Assembly (NCBI GenBank): GCA_964386635.1
Contig: CAYLRO010000031.1
Location: forward strand, 1-29,707
Direction of reading: 5' to 3'
DNA: 29,707 nucleotides
Source: Sabulitectum sp964386635
Lineage (GTDB): Bacteria > Fermentibacterota > Fermentibacteria > Fermentibacterales > JCC-6
This document shows, piece by piece, positions 1 to 8,572 of the stretch (position 1 is the stretch's first letter; each line of letters begins with the position of its first letter). Position numbers and translations under genes: made by a program. The notes under the pieces were generated by a model. That model worked only from the letters and a program-made list of their open reading frames with translations, was not told where the DNA came from and made no database searches.

Positions 1-86
1 CTTGCCCACTCCATCTCAGGTTTCTCCATCAGTTGAGCAAGTGACACTGCTGCAAGGAGCAGTGTGATGGTGATTGCAGATTTCAT
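1..86 (-). CDS. Exported protein, N-terminal fragment (cut by window edge)
   Basis: Only the first 28 codons are in the window, reading leftward from an ATG at 86-84. The start is supported by an AGGAG-type ribosome binding site 5-9 bases upstream. The visible peptide begins MKSAITITLLLAAVSLAQ, a typical Sec signal peptide: a Lys, then a hydrophobic core of about 12 residues, with a likely cleavage after a small residue near position 17. The gene starts 15 bases after the stop of the truncated gene at 102-815, so the two could share a transcript. Function cannot be told because the mature part lies outside the window. Confidence 0.65.
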   Translation of the reverse strand, partial: MKSAITITLLLAAVSLAQLMEKPEMEWA

Positions 87-101
87 CTCTTTCTCCTTTC
101 T

Positions 102-815
102 CTATTCAGTAAGCTTGATCCAGCCAATTCGTACGTGATAGTCTGTAGTTCGAGGGCGTCTGAAGCTTAACGAAACATCAGTTATGGTTTTCCCGTCCCA
201 TGAGGATATAGTGCTTAAGTCGAAGGGCTCCAATACTTCCCAGTATGAACTCATCTCATCAATCATCACTGAATCAATACCGGGTATGTTCGTACGCCAG
301 GTTAAATAGACATCACAGGCCAATCCAGACTTGCCTATCAGACTTATGGAGCTGTAATCACTGCCGTCAATTGAATTGCCGTCAAGCTCAAGTGTCATCT
401 TGTTGGTCAGGGAGTAAGTATCGTCAATAACACCTTCAAGCATTCCAGAGATAGAATCTGTGTAGGCTGATGAATCCCAGCCATACATTGATTCAATGTC
501 CTCGGTATACCAGGCCGGGGGCGGTGCTCCAGACTCCTCTGTCATGTCCCAGGGATCATTCAGTTCCTCAGTGGCATAATCTCCCGGCTTTACCATATAG
601 ACCAGCGTGGCTTCATTATCAAGCGGATCCGGTTCACCGAGAATGGTCTGAGTGAATACCCGCAGCCTGTGAACACCGATGTCATTACTCCCTGGTGTCC
701 ATCCGAAAACAGCCTCAGCTCTGTCAGGTTTCCAGCATGAATCAGTGTTCAATCCGCTGAAACTGATTCTGACAGTATCCAGCATTGTGTTGTTCGGTTC
801 ATCCTCAAGGTACAC
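102..815 (-). pseudogene. Truncated copy of the large secreted protein at 3875-6685 (C-terminal part only)
   Basis: The 237 codons align without large gaps to the last ~250 residues of the 936-residue secreted protein encoded at 3875-6685. Shared stretches include SIGVHRLRIFT/DIGVHRLRVFT, YTDSISGMFEG/YTDSISGMLEG and the identical end VRIGWIKLTE/VRVGWIKLTE. The piece therefore covers the end of a CARDB-like domain and the whole C-terminal beta-sandwich-like module. There is no signal peptide, and the first available start is a GTG with no ribosome binding site. In frame upstream, homology runs only about 8 codons further (AHSNLFVYL) and an in-frame TGA sits at 860-858. The N-terminal catalytic-looking region is missing. 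This looks like a 5'-deleted gene remnant. The open frame and intact C terminus leave open that the fragment is expressed from an internal start. Confidence 0.7.
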
Positions 816-1186
816 GAAGAGATTGCTGTGGGCTACCCCGCTAATGGTAGAAACTGGTCAAGCGGTCTTTTCTGCATTGTAGGCAAAGTGGAAATTCAGT
901 AGCCATTCCTGGCTGGAAGATTCCTCCTGATGGAGCGTAACTCTCTTTCGGTAATCAGTATGTGAACCTGATACTGAGAACATTTCACTGCAAGGCAATG
1001 TCCCGCTGATTTTAGTAGGTTGACATGGGATTGTTTCATAAAGCATTGTCAGCTACAGGCAGGCCCCAGAGGTTCTCAGGAATTAATTGGGTGCCTTGAA
1101 AGCTGTCACAGGATTGCTGAAAATCCAAGGCCCTGTTATTCTGAAAGGGTGTCCTCGGAGCTATCCGAAAACTGTCAGGAGAAATA
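816..1186. other. Gene-free stretch between the truncated copy and the next secreted protein
   Basis: No convincing gene is seen. On the minus strand the frame of the truncated gene continues to an in-frame TGA at 860-858, beyond which about 62 codons are open (to 1046), but that peptide matches nothing in the full-length relative and has no signal peptide or ribosome binding site. The stretch probably holds decayed remains of the lost 5' part plus the promoter region of the gene at 1187. No clear -10/-35 pair or terminator hairpin was found. Confidence 0.5.
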
Positions 1187-2107
1187 ATGAAAACAGGGAG
1201 TAGTGCAGTGATCTGTGTGCTGCTATCTACCGCTTTTTCTCCTCTTCATGCGCAATATGCCGCTACTCCCGGCGATGTGCCGCCTGTTCCTGATGCCAGA
1301 AGTATTCCGGTGGAAGTTGTTCCGCCCTTCGCTTCCCCTTTCGATATTCCTGGAATAGAGATTGGTTATGCTGAAAGACTGGCAGCTCCGAATGACACGG
1401 AAATCATCTGCAGAAACACCGATGGAGTGACCATTGCCCTTCTGATTGACGGTGAAACATGCACTTATACATTCAGCGGAGACTGGGGATTTACCTTTAT
1501 CGAGTTTTTCACCACTCCTGATGTTAGCCAGATCAGCCCGTCTGGAAGGTACTATGCAGTAGGCGGTGACGGCACATCAGTATTCAGGAGTGATGTATAT
1601 GTGGTCGACCTGGAAACCGGCAAGAAGTACCGGTCCACCTCCAGGGGTATATGGAACTGCTCGGATTGGATAGAAGGGGACTTTCTGGTGATTGGGAGCA
1701 TAGGGGTTGCATCTTCCGAATATGAGAAATTCACCAGAGGTGATCTGGAAAGCATGCTGTGGATCAACGATTCCTACATGACTGAAGGAGCAGGATTCAC
1801 AACGGATATAGTGCTTTACAGAGGGGGTTCTTCCCGGATCATACTTCCTGAAGACATCTACTACGGCTACAGGATGACAGGTACAACAGGGACTTTTGAC
1901 AGTGGCATCTACTTCGATGTTACCGCCTCCCCGAATGTGGTACCCTCCCTGGCAGGATTTCAGTCTGCTTGCGATTTTATTGAATGGGTTGATACCACCG
2001 GTCGGGAAGCTGCCTTCCCGGAATTTGAATTCCGGGTATTCGTTGATACTCTCACAAGCAGCATTTCCAGTATTCAGAGGGTGACAGCGGGAACCGCTGG
2101 AGAATGA
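1187..2107 (+). CDS. Secreted protein of unknown function, beta-rich
   Basis: The ATG at 1187 follows an AGGAG element 7 bases upstream. The 306-residue product starts with a Sec signal peptide, with a likely cut after PLHA near residue 22, followed by a Pro-rich linker (VPPVPDARSIPVEVVPPF). The rest is rich in Gly, Thr and aromatic residues arranged as short beta strands; SPSGRYYAVGGDG and DVYVVDLETGKKYR resemble blades of a WD40/TolB-like propeller, so an extracytoplasmic beta-propeller-like fold is likely. No catalytic motif, lipobox or C-terminal sorting signal was recognised. It lies in the same direction as another secreted propeller-like protein starting at 2262 and may be co-expressed with it. 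I do not recognise a named family. Confidence 0.7.
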   Translation: MKTGSSAVICVLLSTAFSPLHAQYAATPGDVPPVPDARSIPVEVVPPFASPFDIPGIEIGYAERLAAPNDTEIICRNTDGVTIALLIDGETCTYTFSGDWGFTFIEFFTTPDVSQISPSGRYYAVGGDGTSVFRSDVYVVDLETGKKYRSTSRGIWNCSDWIEGDFLVIGSIGVASSEYEKFTRGDLESMLWINDSYMTEGAGFTTDIVLYRGGSSRIILPEDIYYGYRMTGTTGTFDSGIYFDVTASPNVVPSLAGFQSACDFIEWVDTTGREAAFPEFEFRVFVDTLTSSISSIQRVTAGTAGE

Positions 2108-2261
2108 TCGGTTTTCCCTCTGCTGAGGTTTTTCGTTTTTCTGATGATTCTTTTGTACTGCTTCTTTCCCGGCTCAATCGGCATTGCTCGGATCGGGCTG
2201 GTACAGTACAATTATTCAGGGTTTCAAAACAGTCTTTCTGCTTGTTTATGGAGGAGCGTTT

Positions 2262-3761
2262 ATGGCCAGAATACTGCTTGTGATGTGTGTTTTTGCAGAA
2301 TGTGTTTCGGGAAGCAGTTTTTCATGGATTCTCCCGGTTGACCAACCGTGGACGTCTTTCCCACTGGATGTCTGTCAGCTTGCGGGTGGATCATTTGCCC
2401 TAACCCATGCAGCGGTAATGGAGGATGCTGTGTTGTTCCTGATGGACGCAGACGGAGAACCGACCTTCAAACAAGCGAATCTCCGGGTTCCCGGCAGAGC
2501 GCTTGAGAGCGGTGGGTGGGTTTTGCCTGTTGCGGACGGTGGTTGTTTTGTGTGCACATACAGCGAACCGCGAGCAACGGGTATTAATTCCGACATTGCT
2601 CTGTTCAGGTTGTCCGAAAGCGGTGAAGTAGCGTGGAAAGCTATGACAGGCATAAATACTGATACAGTTTACCTGGGCATCGGGGCAGCTGCATCGGATA
2701 ACGGTGGGTGCGCCGTGCTGGGCACCTGCGACTACGGGTATGAAAATGCATTTCTGAGAATGTATTCATCTTCAGGCTCCGAGGTATGGGAGATTGATTT
2801 CAAGGAAGTTGAGAATTACTATCCGTTCGCGGTTTATTCCACTGGAGAGGGCTTTCTTGTGCTTCTTGGCCATGAATGGGAAGAGACGGCGATGGTTCTT
2901 CGAGTGAGTGCGGATGGTATTGTGGAATGGTCTGCTGAGATTCCCTGCAACTGCGGTTCAGGTCCTTCCGCTTTCGCAGAGTGTTCCACCGGTTACAGGG
3001 TGTATTTGTCCCTTTCCGACAATACAGGGGCGGGAGTTTTTCTTCTCCTGGGAACTGATGGTGAAATTCTTGAAATGGCTCAGTTCAGCCACGGTGTGAG
3101 CGCCTGTGATGCACTTATAACAGACGATGGTTCAATTGTTCTCGCTGGCTCCAGAAACATGGACGGAGAAGAGGGAGCCGTGATCGAGGCATTTGATTTC
3201 CAGGGAGAACCTCTCTGGGGAAGGAGGATGGACAGTTCCGGGGAGGACTGCTTCACAGCGGTCTGCGGATGTTCCGACGGCGGTTACGGTATTCTTGGCT
3301 CCATCAATCCGATGAATGAAAATGACCCGTGCGGTATCGTATTTGTGAAGACAGGCCCCGAAGGAATTGTTGAGGATTCGGCGGATCCTGCCTTTATTCC
3401 GGTACCGGTGGATACTATAAGGGAGCCTGAAGCTCCCACTTTCTGCATTGGCTGGGTTATTGCCTGCGGTGTTTACGAAGCTGCAGAAGAAGCATTTGAC
3501 AGATCGGCCATCATTTATGATGAGATAGAAACCGGTATACCCGGCGCCCTCTGGATACCTGACTGGGGTTCTCTTTCCGGGTACGAAGGCTGGCTTTCTT
3601 ATATCAGCTTTACGCAGGTAGACAGGCTTTCGGATGAGCAGGTTGCACAAGTGCTGGCTGTCTGTCCCGACAGTTACATGGTATGGGTAGGAATGACTCC
3701 GGTTTCCGATGTAAGAATGTCTTTGACGGATTTCAACTTATTCATCTTCGGACAATTGTGA
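2262..3761 (+). CDS. Secreted beta-propeller-like protein with a SPOR-like C-terminal segment
   Basis: A longer open frame reaches back to 2184, but the ATG at 2262 has a GGAGG element 7 bases upstream and begins a signal peptide (MARILLVMCVFAECVSG), so 499 residues is preferred. The mature part has repeated units of the form DGG-C-V-L-G followed by a strand and a G-E-x-x-W turn: DGGCFVCTYS, DNGGCAVLGTC, DGSIVLAGS, DGGYGILGS, and SGEVAWK, GSEVWEI, GIVEWSA, GEPLWGR. This is the pattern of PQQ/delta-60-like propeller blades found in secreted proteins of FCB bacteria. Residues ~420-490 have the layout of a SPOR domain (IGWVIACGVYE-AAEEAFDRS ... GWLSYISFTQ), which would imply peptidoglycan contact; this is my inference. 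It is followed by a short gap and convergent with the gene ending at 3875. Confidence 0.75.
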   Translation: MARILLVMCVFAECVSGSSFSWILPVDQPWTSFPLDVCQLAGGSFALTHAAVMEDAVLFLMDADGEPTFKQANLRVPGRALESGGWVLPVADGGCFVCTYSEPRATGINSDIALFRLSESGEVAWKAMTGINTDTVYLGIGAAASDNGGCAVLGTCDYGYENAFLRMYSSSGSEVWEIDFKEVENYYPFAVYSTGEGFLVLLGHEWEETAMVLRVSADGIVEWSAEIPCNCGSGPSAFAECSTGYRVYLSLSDNTGAGVFLLLGTDGEILEMAQFSHGVSACDALITDDGSIVLAGSRNMDGEEGAVIEAFDFQGEPLWGRRMDSSGEDCFTAVCGCSDGGYGILGSINPMNENDPCGIVFVKTGPEGIVEDSADPAFIPVPVDTIREPEAPTFCIGWVIACGVYEAAEEAFDRSAIIYDEIETGIPGALWIPDWGSLSGYEGWLSYISFTQVDRLSDEQVAQVLAVCPDSYMVWVGMTPVSDVRMSLTDFNLFIFGQL

Positions 3762-3874
3762 TTTCGCAGTTTCTTCTCCAGGATTTTCCTGCAGCATAGC
3801 CGGTGGGTTCATGGATTGGAGAAGAGCAGAGAGAATCAGAGTAGTGAAGTTGCATTCTTCATGTGAGCTGTTCC

Positions 3875-6685
3875 TTACTCTGTAAGCTTGATCCAGCCTA
3901 CTCGCACATCAGTTGGAGTGGAATGGATATTCGAATGGAATTCAAGCCAGAGTGAAGATATCTTCTCATCGTTCCAGCTCTGATTCAGATCCTGAATGTT
4001 TACAGGACCAATCTCAGCCCAGTCCGTGTCGAGATCAACACCAGTGTTAACATTGAGTGTGTCATTGTTTTCGTTAACCCAGTAGACTCTGATGTCCAGA
4101 ACAATCTCAGCTTTTCCTGCGAGAGAAATGTTCTCATACTGCGATGTGTCGATGTAATCGCTTACACCTGAACCTGTGTTAAGAACCATACTGTTGGTTG
4201 CGTTGGGATTCGTCAGCGTCCCCTCGAACATCCCGGATATGGAGTCGGTATACTGTGTATTCCAGCCGATCATGGAAACGATGTCATCCGTCTTCCATGC
4301 AGGGGGTGACGTAGTTTCAGTCATATCCCACAGGTCACTGAGAACCTGCGAAGCATAGTCTCCGGGCCTTACCAGGTAGACAAGAGTTGCTGTATTATCC
4401 CACGGATCGGGTTCTCCAGGGATGGTGTCAGTAAATATCCTGAGCCTGTGTACACCGATGCTGTTGCTTCCTGGTGTCCAGGTGAATACTGCTTCAGCCA
4501 TGTCAGTTTGCCGGCAGGAGTTTGTATCGAGCCCGGCGAAATTTACCCTGATGGTATCCAGAACTTCATTGTTTGTGTCATCTATCAGAAATACTTTCAG
4601 ATTTTCCAGAGAACCTGTACCCATATTGTAGAACCTGGCGTAAATGTTAACTGTTTCACCAGCAGGGCTCTGGAAGTCTGTCAGGGTGTCACTGCCCACA
4701 GGAAGAACAGCGAAGATGTCCGGATCAGTTATTCTGATATCAGCAGGTGAAATAGAATCCGGATCAATTATCTGAAGCAACCGGCCTTCTCCCGCATCCA
4801 GAGTATCCTTGAAGGTATAAGTGAAGGTTCTGGCAAGCGCACCTTCAACAAGGCATCTGCGGTTGTGATCCAGGGCATAGATGCTGAATGGAGTGCCGTC
4901 TGGTAAATCACTTGATGTAACAGTAATTTCATATGGGTTATTGTTTGCCCTGCAGTACCTGTTGAGATAGAAGAGGTAGCAATTCTCTTCATCTTCATCG
5001 GTAAAGATCTTTATCCGGGGGCTTCTGAACATGAATGGTTCAGTGCCATCGTAGTAAATATCTGCTTCATTCTGAAAACCTTCCCACCAGTTCAGCAGAG
5101 CCAGTTCAGGAGCTACTCTTGCTATGTCACCGAATGTTCTTTTCGCGCTGTTCCAGAGCCTGCCGTATGCTGCGAATTTCCAGAGGAGGAAGTTTTCTCG
5201 ATCTCTTTGATTATCGTTCACTGTTGGCCTGTGGGGAAGATCATAGAGAGGGTCGTATCCCGGGATAAAAGGAGCAATTAAATCGGGAGATATGTAACTG
5301 ATGCTGTCCTGCGGTCTGTCCATGTATGCCCACTCTTCGAAAGGAGCATCAAAAGGAATGTTGTTTTCATCAAGGAGCCCTGCATCGGTTCTATCCGCCC
5401 GAGGGCCGCTTGCATAGCTTGACATACAGTAAGGCAGCAGTGCTTTTGCCCCTCTGATGAGTGCTGTATTGCATGCCATTCTGTAATCCTGCGGTGTGGG
5501 AATACGGTAGCCGTATCTACCATAACTTAACTGTCCACGGTTCCACATTGCTGTTCCACCGGCCCTGCCGAAAGACTGTGGAACGAAGAATACAGAAACG
5601 TGTCTGCTGTAGTCGTTTCGGATTTCCCATGCAGGAATAAAAGTTGAATCCATGCATTCCTCGTAGTGGTCCAGCATCCAGTTTTCAAGGCTATCGCCCA
5701 GGTGCTGGGTGTACGAGTTCTCTTTTTGATATTCAGTTCCAACCAGTCTGTACGGATAGGCATCCAGAGCGATGAATGATGGAAAGTTGTTCTGCAGCGC
5801 AGGTGGGATTCCTCCACCTGAGTCATGTTCCTGATACTGCATTGTGAATATAGACCGGACAGTTGCAGCCTGATCTGCCGGGCCTGCAGGTGTCGAGTTG
5901 TTTCTGGCATCCTCTGTATTGTTATACAAAGCCCAGTCCTTAATGACATGCATGCAGGAGATTACATGACTCATCTCTCTGGTAGAGTCTGCTTTGTGAA
6001 TGTAATACGCCATCCAGGACATCATCCCCCCCGGGTCTACCTCTCCCATGGTGGGTTGCCATCTCCAGGTGCTGTCCAGATCAGGTCTGTAGACGTAATG
6101 GGAATCCTGCGTGAAGAAGTTTGGAATGTAGTCATCAAGCCCGGTTGAGTTGTTCAGCATGTGTGCCCATTGCTTCGCCGGGATTTCATCAGAACCGTAG
6201 TAAAACCAGACACTGCTTGAATTATCGTTGAACCAGCGCCTCAAATCTGCAGCAATGCTTTCCAGAGTGTCTGCCATTAACCAGGGGGTTAATCTGCGGA
6301 CCTGAGAGTCTGAAGTGAATGTTTCATTATGGACGGTTCTTCCATTCCAGACAGGAAGGGCATAAGCTGATTCTGTGTTTATTCCGTACATATGAGCCCA
6401 GAGCTGCGAGTAATCCGTCATCCTCCATGGGTTGACCAGAGTAAGCATGCCGGTTGTATCCCCTGGGAGAACAAGGTTATGAAGAATGTCCGAGGCGGTG
6501 TGAAACTGAGCACTGAGTCCGTCAAGGTTATGCCATGAAAGGTAGCAGAGAAAGTCTGTTCCCATGTTCTCGAAGGAAGGCTTCAAACCGATGACAGGAA
6601 TAGTGTTGTCCGGTGGACTTGCAGCTTCTGCTGTAAATGCCATAATGGCTGTAATCATAATAAGGAGTAGTTGCTTCAATCTCAT
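3875..6685 (-). CDS. Large secreted glycosidase-like protein with CARDB and C-terminal beta-sandwich modules
   Basis: The ATG at 6685 (MRLKQLLLIM...) has a GGAGG element 8 bases upstream; an in-frame ATG five codons earlier lies before that element and is not used here. The 936-residue product has a signal peptide (cleavage near AEA, residue ~22). Residues ~25-560 look like an alpha/beta barrel hydrolase: strand-end motifs such as VWFYYGSDEI, SFIALDAYPYR, FIPAWEIRND and ALIRGAKALLPYC resemble the strand ends of clan GH-A-like glycosidases, where acidic residues at these points are catalytic. The family was not identified. Residues ~660-780 form a CARDB-like Ig domain (FYNMGTGSLENLKVFL; TWTPGSNSIGVHRL). 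The last ~150 residues form a further beta-sandwich-like module ending VRVGWIKLTE, also carried by the truncated copy at 102-815. No canonical T9SS type-A tail is visible. Confidence 0.75.
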   Translation of the reverse strand: MRLKQLLLIMITAIMAFTAEAASPPDNTIPVIGLKPSFENMGTDFLCYLSWHNLDGLSAQFHTASDILHNLVLPGDTTGMLTLVNPWRMTDYSQLWAHMYGINTESAYALPVWNGRTVHNETFTSDSQVRRLTPWLMADTLESIAADLRRWFNDNSSSVWFYYGSDEIPAKQWAHMLNNSTGLDDYIPNFFTQDSHYVYRPDLDSTWRWQPTMGEVDPGGMMSWMAYYIHKADSTREMSHVISCMHVIKDWALYNNTEDARNNSTPAGPADQAATVRSIFTMQYQEHDSGGGIPPALQNNFPSFIALDAYPYRLVGTEYQKENSYTQHLGDSLENWMLDHYEECMDSTFIPAWEIRNDYSRHVSVFFVPQSFGRAGGTAMWNRGQLSYGRYGYRIPTPQDYRMACNTALIRGAKALLPYCMSSYASGPRADRTDAGLLDENNIPFDAPFEEWAYMDRPQDSISYISPDLIAPFIPGYDPLYDLPHRPTVNDNQRDRENFLLWKFAAYGRLWNSAKRTFGDIARVAPELALLNWWEGFQNEADIYYDGTEPFMFRSPRIKIFTDEDEENCYLFYLNRYCRANNNPYEITVTSSDLPDGTPFSIYALDHNRRCLVEGALARTFTYTFKDTLDAGEGRLLQIIDPDSISPADIRITDPDIFAVLPVGSDTLTDFQSPAGETVNIYARFYNMGTGSLENLKVFLIDDTNNEVLDTIRVNFAGLDTNSCRQTDMAEAVFTWTPGSNSIGVHRLRIFTDTIPGEPDPWDNTATLVYLVRPGDYASQVLSDLWDMTETTSPPAWKTDDIVSMIGWNTQYTDSISGMFEGTLTNPNATNSMVLNTGSGVSDYIDTSQYENISLAGKAEIVLDIRVYWVNENNDTLNVNTGVDLDTDWAEIGPVNIQDLNQSWNDEKISSLWLEFHSNIHSTPTDVRVGWIKLTE

Positions 6686-6708
6686 CTTTGCGTCCTCCAT
6701 GCAGAACG

Positions 6709-6737
6709 ATAATACACGGATTTATCTTAAACATGAA
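6709..6737 (-). promoter_or_regulatory. Possible sigma70-type promoter for the large secreted protein
   Basis: On the minus strand TTCATG (6737-6732) is followed after 17 bases by TATTAT (6714-6709), about 23 bases upstream of the start at 6685. The -10 matches consensus at 5 of 6 positions, but the -35 at only about 3 of 6. Confidence 0.3.
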
Positions 6738-6767
6738 AGAAGCACAGAGAGGGGATTATCAACCGGG

Positions 6768-7823
6768 CTACTTCTTTACTGCCCACCGGAGCTTTGCGCT
6801 GGATGAACGCGGGTTGTCATGCTGTTCCTGAAATGATGGGCGAACTGGGCGGCGAACGCATTCGGAGTAAACTCCCTGAGAAGTCAGCTCTTTGAAACTC
6901 TTCTTTACCCTGCGGTCTTCACCTGAATGGAATGTGAGAATCGCAACCCTGCCCCGGCTCTTCAGGCAGCGGGGGATTGATTGCAGCAGTTCGTCAAGTG
7001 ATGCGAATTCATTGTTCACTTCTATACGAAGGGCCTGAAATACTCTCTGAATGGTTTTTTTACGGGCAATTGGATCAAGGTCTGTGTTTTCCAGAGAGTC
7101 TGATATCAATCCAGCCAGACCAACTGTTGTTTCGCATTCATTCAGGCTTGAGAGGATTACTTTGCTTAGAAGCTTAGCATAGGGTTCATTGGCGTTTTCT
7201 TCAAGAATTTCTGTTAAATCAGTTTCTGAGAATCCCTCCAGCATCTGATAAGCGGTTTCGCCTGTTGTGTTATCAAGCCGCAGATCCAGAGGCCCTGGAA
7301 CCTTGAAGGAAAACCCCCTGTCCGGAGTATCCAGCTGCATGGAAGACACTCCCAGGTCTGCAAGAATGAAATCGAACCCTTCAGGGCAGAGTTCAAGGCA
7401 GCTTCTTATCTCAGAGAAGTTGGTGTGTTTCGGGATAAAAACGGATTCAGCATATCCAGCTTTGCGAATTCTTTTTTCAGTTCTGGAGAGCTCTCCAGGG
7501 TCAACATCAATTCCAATCAGCATACCATCCGGTATAATCCTGGGCAGGATATTCAACGCATGTCCGCCATATCCCAGAGTGCAGTCTATTCCCTTTATTC
7601 CAGGTCTCAACTGAAGAGCCATACAGACTTCGCGGACGCAGATTGGCCGGTGCATCCCGGCGGGAGTTTGCCCCCGCTGTTTTATCTTTTCCACATCATC
7701 CGGGTACTTTTCCGGGTTCAGCTCTTTGTACTTTTCACTGTATTTTTTAGGGTGAGTTCCCTTGTAGCGAACTCGGCGGGTATGTTTTACCGGTTTGCCA
7801 TCTGTGTTATCGGAATTATTCAC
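6768..7823 (-). CDS. rsmH: 16S rRNA (cytosine1402-N4)-methyltransferase RsmH, N-terminally extended form
   Basis: RsmH uses S-adenosylmethionine to methylate N4 of C1402 in the ribosomal P site. Family motifs are present in order: HRPICVREV, DCTLGYGGHAL (SAM loop, usually DATLGGGGHS), DLGVSSMQLDTPDRGFSF, PLDLRLD, VFQALRIEVNNEF, ILTFHSGEDRRVKKSF and NPRSSSAKLRWA. The GTG at 7823 follows GGAAAGG at a good distance and is preferred; a TTG at 7859 would add 12 residues but has a poor ribosome binding site. Before the usual RsmH start there is an extra basic stretch of about 50 residues (RRVRYKGTHPKKYSEKYKELN...). The gene is not next to mraZ or ftsL as in the common dcw cluster. It is divergent from the rubrerythrin gene. 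Confidence 0.9.
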   Translation of the reverse strand: MNNSDNTDGKPVKHTRRVRYKGTHPKKYSEKYKELNPEKYPDDVEKIKQRGQTPAGMHRPICVREVCMALQLRPGIKGIDCTLGYGGHALNILPRIIPDGMLIGIDVDPGELSRTEKRIRKAGYAESVFIPKHTNFSEIRSCLELCPEGFDFILADLGVSSMQLDTPDRGFSFKVPGPLDLRLDNTTGETAYQMLEGFSETDLTEILEENANEPYAKLLSKVILSSLNECETTVGLAGLISDSLENTDLDPIARKKTIQRVFQALRIEVNNEFASLDELLQSIPRCLKSRGRVAILTFHSGEDRRVKKSFKELTSQGVYSECVRRPVRPSFQEQHDNPRSSSAKLRWAVKK

Positions 7824-7906
7824 AGGCTTGCCTTTCCAGGTGAGATCAGGAAGACACAATACCCCGGGAGGGGTTTGCAGTCAACAAGAAAGCACCGGTA
7901 CTGATT

Positions 7907-7933
7907 CCAGCAGTTTGCTGGTTTAACTATATT
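7907..7933 (+). promoter_or_regulatory. Palindrome and possible -10 upstream of rubrerythrin
   Basis: A perfect inverted repeat CCAGCA-GTT-TGCTGG (7907-7921) lies directly before TATATT (7928-7933), a plausible -10 for the rubrerythrin gene about 48 bases downstream. No good -35 is visible; the palindrome would overlap the -35/spacer and could be an operator. This is suggestive only. Confidence 0.25.
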
Positions 7934-7980
7934 CTTTCTTCAATTCTTCCCCACATACAAACCAGAGAACAGGAGCTTAA

Positions 7981-8478
7981 ATGAGCAAAACAACCGAGTG
8001 TCTCCAGGAGGCTTTTGCCGGGGAATCTCAGGCAAACAGACAGTATCTTGCTTTTGCGGAAAAAGCTGACAGAGAGGGATTTCCTCAGATCGCAAGAATG
8101 TTCAGGGCAGCAGCTGCAGCTGAAACCGTTCATGCCCATGCACATCTCAGAGCAATGGATGGAGTAAAATCCACACGGGAAAACCTTAAGTCGGCTATCG
8201 ACGGTGAAACCCACGAGTTCATGAACATGTACCCTGAGATGATTAAGACAGCAGAAGAAGAGGGGCATGCCAGAGCTCTCCGTTCATTCAAATTCGCCAA
8301 TGAAGTTGAGAAGATTCATGCTGCTCTTTACACCGGTCTTTATGAGAGCATGGACACCCGGCAGGAAGAGTATCCGTACTTTGTATGCCCGGTATGCGGA
8401 CACACTGCCGGAGTGGAAGCTCCTGATGTATGTCCTGTGTGCGGTGCCAGGGGCAGCATGTACAAGAAGATAGACTAA
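7981..8478 (+). CDS. rbr: Rubrerythrin
   Basis: Rubrerythrin is a cytoplasmic di-iron peroxidase that removes H2O2 in anaerobes, taking electrons through its own rubredoxin domain. The 165-residue product has the four-helix ferritin-like domain with ligand residues in the expected motifs (GESQANRQY with Glu15; AAETVHAHAH with Glu48 and His51; GETHEF; NEVEKIHAAL with Glu110 and His113). The C-terminal rubredoxin-like domain has Cys136-x2-Cys139 and Cys151-x2-Cys154 (CPVCG twice). Length is slightly short of the ~190 of classical rubrerythrins but normal for many anaerobes. ATG follows an AGGAG element 5 bases upstream. It is a single-gene transcript: a strong terminator follows the stop by about 15 bases. 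Confidence 0.95.
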   Translation: MSKTTECLQEAFAGESQANRQYLAFAEKADREGFPQIARMFRAAAAAETVHAHAHLRAMDGVKSTRENLKSAIDGETHEFMNMYPEMIKTAEEEGHARALRSFKFANEVEKIHAALYTGLYESMDTRQEEYPYFVCPVCGHTAGVEAPDVCPVCGARGSMYKKID

Positions 8479-8492
8479 GTGCATCACCTTTC

Positions 8493-8516
8493 GGGCGGCG
8501 AAAGCCGCCCTTTTCT
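8493..8516 (+). terminator. Rho-independent terminator after rubrerythrin
   Basis: Perfect GC-rich stem GGGCGGC / GCCGCCC (8493-8499 / 8504-8510) closed by a GAAA tetraloop and followed by TTTTCTTT, 15 bases after the rbr stop codon. Confidence 0.9.
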
Positions 8517-8572
8517 TTAGAATCCTTTTCTTTTTATTATTGGTACAGGTCTCTAAGGGAAGGGGTATTAAA

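Noticed and set aside
858..1046. Possible small protein upstream of the truncated copy
   Set aside because: In frame with the pseudogene but separated by a TGA, without homology to the full-length relative, signal peptide or ribosome binding site.
2184..2261. Longer N terminus for the propeller protein
   Set aside because: The residues before 2262 are not signal-peptide-like and the strong GGAGG sits just before ATG 2262.
3132..3650. 172-codon open frame on the minus strand
   Set aside because: It lies entirely antisense to the well-supported secreted propeller gene, has no ribosome binding site and no recognisable motif.
3771..3830. Inverted repeat TTCTCCA...TGGAGAA after the propeller gene as terminator
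   Set aside because: The loop is too long (about 40 bases) and no T-run follows.
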